This document shows, piece by piece, positions 34,401 through 43,400 of a DNA stretch of 64,000 bases. Both the position numbers and the translations under genes were made by a program. The notes beneath the pieces were generated by a model, which did not search any database, had not been told where the DNA came from, and saw nothing but the letters and a program-made list of their open reading frames with translations. Source of the stretch: a virus; IMG/VR virus record IMGVR_UViG_3300037520_001069, positions 1-64,000 of that record. One strand, written 5' to 3'. Numbering within the stretch: the first letter of the stretch is position 1; each line of letters opens with the position of its first letter.

Positions 34401-37400
34401 CGTTTCCGGGAGAAAGCGAAATACAACGAAAAAAACAAGCGCTGGGAAGCAGTCACTATCAAAGAAGAGGTGAAGGCCGCTCCTGACATGGGGCCCATCA
34501 CGAATGTGGTATCCGATGAGGTGTATGAGGCATTCCAGCAGGACAAGACATCTGTTCCTGAAGATGTGCTGAATGGAGTTGCTATTGCAATGGGACAGAA
34601 CAAACCGCTAAGCGCCAGGCAGGAAGAGATATACCAGGAGTACAAGGATCAAATCAAGGAGTACGAGGATTTGTCCGGCGTGATATCTTCTTCAAAGGCC
34701 GAAATGGAGACGGCAACACAAGCGCTTACCGCTAAAGACCGGCAGGTTTACGCTATCGATCGGCGCACTGGAGATCGATTCTCCGTGTCCAACGCCGAAG
34801 AGTTGGCTAAAGCCGGAGAACGTGGTATGAAGATCGTTACCACCACGAACAAGCTTTCCGGGGCCATCGCCTTTTCCAAGAGAGGGTCTAAAATGGCGGC
34901 CGACGATGTCCGTACGCTTAAGTACGTGAAGGACTTGATGAACCAAGTTGGTTTAAGCAAGTCAAGCTATCAGAACGCTGTTGAGCAAATTGCTAAGGCC
35001 GTAGAGAATGGAGCCGATGTTGACTCCGCAATCAATACTGCAATCAACAACCTGAATAATTCGGTCGGCGTTGGCAGGTGGAACCAGAGCAAGTTCAACA
35101 TGATCATGCGGGAGATCACGGGGACGGCTGTCAAGAAGTCGGCTCCAACCAAGGACATGAGGGTTGATGTGAACATGGGCGAGTCCATGGTGAAACCAAG
35201 GGATGTTACCTACACCAAGAAGGTGTTGAGTATGCTTTCCAAGAAGTTCAACGCTGACGCCAAGGTAATCAACGACCCATCCATAATGAAGAGCGGCTGG
35301 GTGGATTATTCCGGGCCCAAGCCAACCATATACATCAACACAGCATATTCCGCCGTAGATGCCCCGATGCATGAATACGGCCATGTGTTCCTCGATTTGA
35401 TTAGAGAGAACAATCTTAGCCTTTACCAACAAATCCTCCGGGAGACTTTTGGCGTTGGCGCTACAGATCAGAAGGACTTTCAGTCTGCATACGACAATTA
35501 CATAAAAAGCGGAAAGGTAAGCGTTCCTCTCTTTAACTATGTGGACGCAAAGGTTCAGGCAAACCGCGAGAGTGGTCTCGTAGACCTATTCGACGGAATG
35601 TCCAAGGAAGAGGTTGATGTATACAATGCAGTTAAAGACGGCACTGCTGAGTTCGATAGGCCTGAGGTTGTTCGGGAGATGTCTATCGTTGAAAGGCTTT
35701 ACCCTGAATATAACACAAGACAAAGAGACGAAGAGGTTATCGTAAGACTCTTGGGTCAGTACGCGACAAAGGAGCTCGATGAAAGAGCCAAGTCGTACAA
35801 TGCCATCAAGGAGTTTTGGGAGGCGATAAAGACCATGTTGGCTCAGGCCATCAAGATGTCTATAAAAGACATTGGAGCGTCCGTTGACGAGAATCTCATA
35901 AGGGACACCATTGTCCCGAACTCTACTCTACAGTACATCGGTATGCTCATGGCTAATCCGAATCTGAAGTTTAAGGACAAGATTCAGACTCAATTTGCAT
36001 CGACGCAAGATCCTTATTTAAAGAAGATAACAGACGCATACGAGGATGCATCTGAGAGAGCGAGGCTCATGATGTTGTCGCCCAATGCAGCTATTCTTGC
36101 CGGGCAGCCAGATTCGAAATCATGGAACATGATTGTCTTCGAGGATAGGCAGAAGGCAATCGATTCGATGGACAATATGTTGTCTGGCGTTAAAGCTGTG
36201 TTATCAGAATTGGAGTCATACATGAACGACTCGAATGCCGTTTACAGAGACCTCAAAGACTTTGTCGAAAAGGCTGGTCCATTGTATGACCCATATACGC
36301 AAATTCAAAACAATGCATTTTTAGACAACGATGAGTTTTTGAGAATATGTAAGAAGGTGTCCGATTACATCATGGATCCATCTCTCGAAAGGCCATCAAA
36401 TATTGAGATGCTTATAGGGCTGTTCGGAAGCGATACTTCTGCGGCAAATGATTCATTTAGCTCTTTTTTAGCAGCATTTGAGATAGAGAAATCACTTGAG
36501 ACCGGTGTTCCGTTGCAAGATGAGGCTCTTATAAAGTCTTTTGTATACGGGCTTACACCGGGATTTGAGAATTCCTTTCCCGCAATTCGAAAAGACATAG
36601 AATCGACAAACAAAGAGCTTACAACCCAAAGACCCGAGTTCCATTTATGGTCTATGGTTTCAAGCTCTAAGGAATCATCGCTTGGGCGAGCAGCATCGTT
36701 TTTCGGATCAACCACTGGCAATTTCCCGACGGATGCAATTGACCAAAAAGGTGTCGATAACGGTAGGACAAGGGTAATGGCCAGGCAACAAAACCGCCGA
36801 GTGAAATCCGCCAATGATGGAGGGGATTTCCTTGCGTCATCCTTGGTTACCAATCCAATGATGAGAAACTTAAACGAAAGCTTTCTGAATGGAATCGCTT
36901 ACGTTCATATCCCATTCTCTGGAGACATTGAAGGGAAGAGTCTGATAAGAGACTCGAAGAAAGAAAATTTTGGATCGGTACAGACGGGCGGCGCTCAGTT
37001 TATTGTCAGCGGTCTTGCCCCCAATAACGCCACAACGATGGCGTTAGGTAGTCAAGGCGAGGACTTTGTTGGGTTCTTGGACGCAAATGTTGATGCCCAA
37101 ATCAAAAGAATGTCTGCCACAGCGGCCGCTCCAACAGGACAAAAAATATCAAGGTTCACCATTGACGTACCGGGAAGAGGACCAACGGAATATAAGGTTG
37201 AGGCGAATAGGTCTAAAGATGGCTCGGTGTATGTGTCTTTCACGGCTGGGGGTAACTATCCAATGACTGGAAACGCCATGCAATCTATGCCAATGGTGGC
37301 AAGTGAAGTGTTAAGAATGTGGGCCGGAACTCCCGTGACTAAGATAACTTTTTCTGTTGCAATGGGAGGCGGAACAAAGAGGCCTGGGGGCGAAGTTCGT

Positions 37401-40400
37401 GCTGGTGTTTACAATTTAATTGCAAGAAGGATGTTCGGCAAGTACGCCGTTGAGTCCGGAAGTCAATATGAAATCATTGTTCCTGACGCGTTTAGACCAA
37501 TGGTGAGCCTAGACAACAATGCCGTTAAAGACATGAGGGTCGATGGGCCTGGCATTGTACAGAACGACGCGGTCAACTCGACGAAGTACATTATACCAAT
37601 GCTGAAACTCTTGTCAAAGAAGTTCGGTACGAAGTATCAAGTAATAAACGATCCGTCTATCATGAAGAACGGATGGGTCGACTACAATGGGGCTGAGCCT
37701 GTCATTTATGTCAACATGGCTTATCCAACCAAAGATGTGGCTGCTCACGAATATGGCCATATTTTCATTGACCTACTGAAGGTGCATAACCTTACACTAT
37801 ACAAAGATGTAGTCAGGGAAATATTTGGTGGTGACAGGAAAGAAATCATAGATGATGCCGATTATCAGCAATTCCGGGACACCAATAAGGTTTCGACATC
37901 TATATTCAACGGGGCTCAATATCTTATCGCAAAGGGATTGACTGTTGACCCGAGAATGCAAGAAATGTATGATGCGGTAATGAATGGAACCGCTAGCACG
38001 GAAAAGCCTTTGATTGATGCGGAGAGAAGATATGTGGCAAGGAATTATCCTGACTTGAGCATAATCGAGCAAGAGGAAGAGATACTTGTGAGACTTCTCG
38101 GAAAGCTTGCTGCCGATGAGTTTACAAAGCAGTCCTCTCTGTATGAGACGATGATGAAGTTTTGGAGGGGTATCTACGACCTCATCAGGTCTGCAATTCA
38201 ATTGTCTGTAGGAGACCTTGTGGTCCCTCAAAGCATGGGCGCCGACGTAACGCTCGAGTTTTTAGCCAAAGCACTGGTGAACCCAAGAGTCGTGTTTACG
38301 GATAGGCTAAAAGGATTCAATAGATCTACGTCTACGGCAGGTATGCCTCAATGGCTTATCGACATGGAAGACACATATAATAGGGCTCGCATCTCTGCGG
38401 CCTCTAAAATGCAGTCTCCCAATAGCGTCCTCTCAGTTATGGGCACGGATTCAGATGCTAGAGGTCAGGTCGTTGTTTTCGGGGATAAAAGTGAAGCGAT
38501 ATCCGTTGCCGAAGAGTACAATTCAAACATGAATAAGTTGTTTGACATCGCTGTGGACTACGGAAACAACGTCACTCCAGAGCAAATGCTCAGGGATTAT
38601 GAAAATGCAAAGATTCAGTTTTCGGGGCAACATGATGTGAATGAAGTTTCTCAGTCAAGATCTGGATTTTCGATGTCTTGGTACGAAGATATTCAACAAG
38701 AAATCTATTTAGCGTTTGAGGGACAAGGTCAGATGCCTGATGCTTTTCGTGTTTTCGCTCTCATGGTGCATCCTGATGAAGGGGGGGCAGGTATATCTAG
38801 ATTTAGGGGATGGGATTTGGTTAATAGGGTTGCTGTAGGAGATTCCGATATGTCAGCCTTAAAAAACGGGATTGAAATAAGGATCGATTCGGTTAAGGAT
38901 TATCTCAGCCGGGCCCAGAGCAATTTTAACGTTGGGCATAGAGTCAATCCGCTGCATACAGCATCCATGATCGCAGCGACAACCACTAGTAGCGCGGAGG
39001 CATATGAGAGAACGATATTGGGTGTGGCTGGGCAGCAACAGCCTAGTGTACCCGACCAGAGTTTTGCAGAGCGGCGTTTTAAAGCTCCAGACGACTTCAA
39101 TGATAATAACTTCTCTCTGGCACCGGGAAGCATGGTTACTCTTAGAGTGTATATTAATGAACTAGCGTCCAGAATGAGCTTTGTTGCAATTCCAGTGGAT
39201 GCTAGGACCGATATAGAGTTAGCGTTTGTGGGTCCGAGAGAAACCATAAAGACGCAGCCTGGTATTTCGACTTTAAGAACACACATCCTTGAGAATCAAC
39301 AAGGCGATTGGGCTAGAGATAACTCAGCAGCTTTAGACGGACTTGTTGCAGAAACTATTCGACGAGCAAAAAACGCCGTCACTTCTCCGCCAAGTTCTTC
39401 TTCTTCAAGATCTAGGACAAAAGAAATCATGGTTCAGGTTCCTGAACTCAAGGATAAAGACACGGGCGTGGTTACTCCGGCTTATGTAGTGACTTACCAG
39501 GTTCATACCGATCTCGAAAGCAACTCCTTTGGTCAAGGGATAAGCCTTAGATTTAACGTGAAAGGAGACACATACCTGAAATTAGAGAATGCGCAACAGT
39601 CTATGCCGAGCGTTATTCGAGCGGCTATAAGCTTATGGGAAGGAACTCCTTTGTCATATATCACTTTTGGAGTTTCGGGCATAGGAAAAGACAGCTATAA
39701 GCCTGACGGAACAATAAAAAGAACTGCGAAACAGCAAAGGGAGCAGGTTTACAACTTCTTTGGCAGAAAAGTAGCGGGAAAATATTATGAGCAGAGCGGT
39801 AGTGGTACAACGATATTGATCCCCGAAACAATGAGGCCCGTCATAAATAATACCAATCAGGGCATAAAAGACTCAAGGGTAGACCTCGACCTTAGGAATG
39901 ATGGCACCGGGATTATGCTTAATGGAACGCCGGATGAAGAAATGGCTGGGCAAACACTTCCGCCTTCATTTAAAGAGGAACTGGCAAAAACGCCAGCCAT
40001 ATTCCCGGATGAGTACAGAGCGTCTGACGTGTTGGATGAAACTCACGCCAGTGGATCGAAGTTCATTGGTATAATAAAAAAATGGGCGAACGGCGCTATC
40101 AAGTACAAAAAGAAAACTGGCGATGTATCGGTCGAAAAAACCTTCCTTGTCCCTTTTGCCGACAAAAATGTTTACAGTCAACTAGAGAGATTGGAGAGAG
40201 AGATTGACGCCAAAGAGGGAGATGTAGAGGCAAAGACCGAAGAGATGAATACGATCGCAAAAGAGTATTACCAATCCACAATGCTTGGAATGGTTCAGAA
40301 CTTGCTTGCGATATTCGACTCTCTTACCGACGACTTTAAGGCAAAGGCAAAAGACTGGTATATAGGAGCCAACAGGACGGCTAACTTCTTGTCCAATAAG

Positions 40401-43400
40401 TACGGCGTATCGTTGGAGCAATCCTCCGCGATACTTGCCGTCTTCAGTCCGAAGAAAGAGTGGTTCAATAACATTGCAGATGCCGAAAGGTTTCTTGATG
40501 TTATGAAGAACGACTATCAGACCGTATTCACCAAAGCAGATGCAGACAAGGTTATATCAAAGTTGACGAAGGGCAAGGTGAATAGTTTAAAAAGTCGACG
40601 CAAAATCGAAGACAGTCAACTCAAAAAGTTCGCCGAATTGCTGAATGCTCACTTTAAGAAATACGGCGAGGTGTCCATGGAACAGATGGATCGAATGGGG
40701 GTTTCTGAAGAGGTTCAGTCACAAATCGTAAGGGGGCTTATGTCCCTTAACTACCCGAAGAATACATACGGTATGTTTAATCCGGATGGGACTTTTGACA
40801 GGCCATCCACGACCACATATTCCGAGAACAGCTACGATAACATGGGTAAGGCAATGCGGATATACAAGGACGGGTCTCTTCAGAACATACACCAGGAACT
40901 GGGGGCGTACAATAAGATCCGTAATTTCTACAACAACATCGTAGACCCCAATAGCCCAATCCCATATGTAACAGCGGACACCCACGCGCTATCTGGGGCC
41001 CTTGGCATATCAGTATCTGCCGATGAGGCATCCGCCTCTGGTCTTTTTGCCGAGGGGTTTTCGTCCATATATGCCATGACCAAAGAGGCATACATTATTG
41101 CAGCTCAGATCACCGGATATTCCCCTAGAGAGATGCAGTCCATTGTTTGGGAGGCCGTCCGCACTGGCATTAACGACAAAGGTCGTAGTGCAGCGCAAAA
41201 ACAAAAGATATTTAGCACAGCCACGCAGAAAAATAAGAAATCTAGATATGAAAGAACAACCGAAACCATCAATGAAAACCAAAGCAAAAACCCAGAGTGG
41301 GGCGGAGGAAATGTCAAAATCCAGGTTCCTGAATTTTTGCAGGGAGCTGGAGATCGAGCCAAGTCAAGATTACGCGAAATTCTACTTAAATGGAAGCAGC
41401 TCAGAGGAAGAGTCGGGGCCGCTGCCAACATGGGTGGAGGGTCTACCCCTAAAAACAGCGCAAACTACGCCTTCCTAAACTCAAGGGGTAGCATAAAGCG
41501 ATCCATGCAGGTCGTCAGGATGCTACAAAAGGCTTTCCCTGATGCGGTCGTGTTCATGAGCGAGTCAGATTGGAACGAGATGGCTCCAAGCCTGAACATT
41601 AAGGCAAACGGAGCATACGGTGTCACTCAGAACGGAAAGGTGTACATAAATCCAGCCGTTCACAAGGGCGATACGGATATGTTTGAGACTGTAATTCACG
41701 AATTCGGTCACCTTTGGGTTAACTACATCAAGACATACAACAAGGCTCTTTACGGCAGGGGTATTGCGCTTGCGATGGAAGAGCCTGATGTGGCTTCCGG
41801 AAAGATGAGCGCTGAAGAAATGCTTGCAACCATGATCGGACAGAGAGGCAAGAGTGAATTGCTTGTAGCGTCTGAGAAATTTGGGTCAAAGCAGAAATTC
41901 AAGAACTTCCTTGGAGAGCTGTACGATATGCTAAGGAACGCCTTCAGGTTCCTAAGAGGCATGAGTGATGCCGAGATCGCGAGTCTTACGATGGATGAAT
42001 TTATCGGTGGAGCGTTGATGGATTTGTTCTCTGGAGTGCCGATTCCGGAAAGCAGAGAGGCTTTTGAAGCCACATTTTCGGCGGATCCGCAGTTCCGGGA
42101 AACCGAGTCTGTTTACGACATGGTCAGCAGGGCAAGGATTGAAGGGTACAAAGACTCCGAGATCGCAAGGATGCTTGAGAAGAACTTGCCGGCTACTCCA
42201 GACAGAAAGGACATCATCATCGATGCTCTTCGCGTCATGCCGTTTGACTTGTTCAACGAGTTCCCAGATTCGTTTAAGAATCTCCCCGGTGGTATCAATC
42301 TTGGCAAGACCATGCTGACATCGGTATTGGACGAGGTGAAGAAATTCGCCAAGAAAGCCGTTGATGGCAAGAAACCAACCATGGCGAAGGTCCGGCAGTT
42401 TGCTTTGACAGAGCTTGGCAAGAGGGACGCTTTCAAGGATGCTCCTGAGTCATTGCGTATGCAGATGATGATGGACCTCGACTCTATCGTCAACATCACC
42501 GAGAACAAAGCGATCCAGAATCGCATGAAGGAGTACGCCAAGAAGGTGAGGGCGATGAAGAAGGGCGCAAGAGAGTTGACCAAGATCAAGAAAGAAATGA
42601 TGTCGCTCATCAGGGCTGGTCTTCCAAAGACCATGTACACCCGTAGCGATGTGGTTACTCTGTTGCGTAAACTCAACGAGGCCACTTACGCAAACATCAA
42701 GCAGGTCCAGGATGAGGTGTTCGAGTTCATTACGAGCATCAAGGTTCGCGACCTAAAGGAGAAGGTCAAGAAGCAGTTGGACATAGCCACGACAAAAATC
42801 GAGTACAACAAGAGAAAGGGTAAGTCCACGATTGGTCTTCAGGACACCATGGAGTTCATCAACCAGAACATCATGGACGAAAAAGCGTCTCCAGAACAGA
42901 TCAACGAAAGGATCGTGAAGCTGCAAGGCATTATTGACACGGAGTCGAACCCGGACATAATCGCAGCAGCCCAGATGGCTATGAACTACAATAGAGCCCT
43001 GATGCTTGAAGACAACGAGTTCATCAAGTATCAATACTTGAGCGATGTGTCTGATTTCCTCAAGGCGCTTATCAACGAAGACCGGGCGATCTTCAGACAG
43101 ATCATGGCGGAATCCGTGGCCTACTACAACAACTTGAAATCGGCTGCTTTCTTTGACATAACCGGTAACGCTGTCGACTTCAGTAACGCCCAAGAAGTTG
43201 AGGCGGCTGAGGATTCATTGTCCGGCGCACAGGTCGAGCAATCAAGGAGCCGTTTTAGGGCAATCATGTCAAAGGCCGCAAGCTCTCTGTTTGTTGCGTT
43301 TGAATCGATTGAGGGTCTTGTTGAGCGAATCTCTTTCGCGGCAGACGAGATGTTCGGCGGTGTGTTGAGGAGTATGATCACCAATAGATTCGATAACGCA

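Noticed and set aside
34100-34645. 181-residue antisense frame in the giant gene
   Set aside because: Same reasoning: shadow frame of a real gene with Ser/Phe-rich low-quality sequence.
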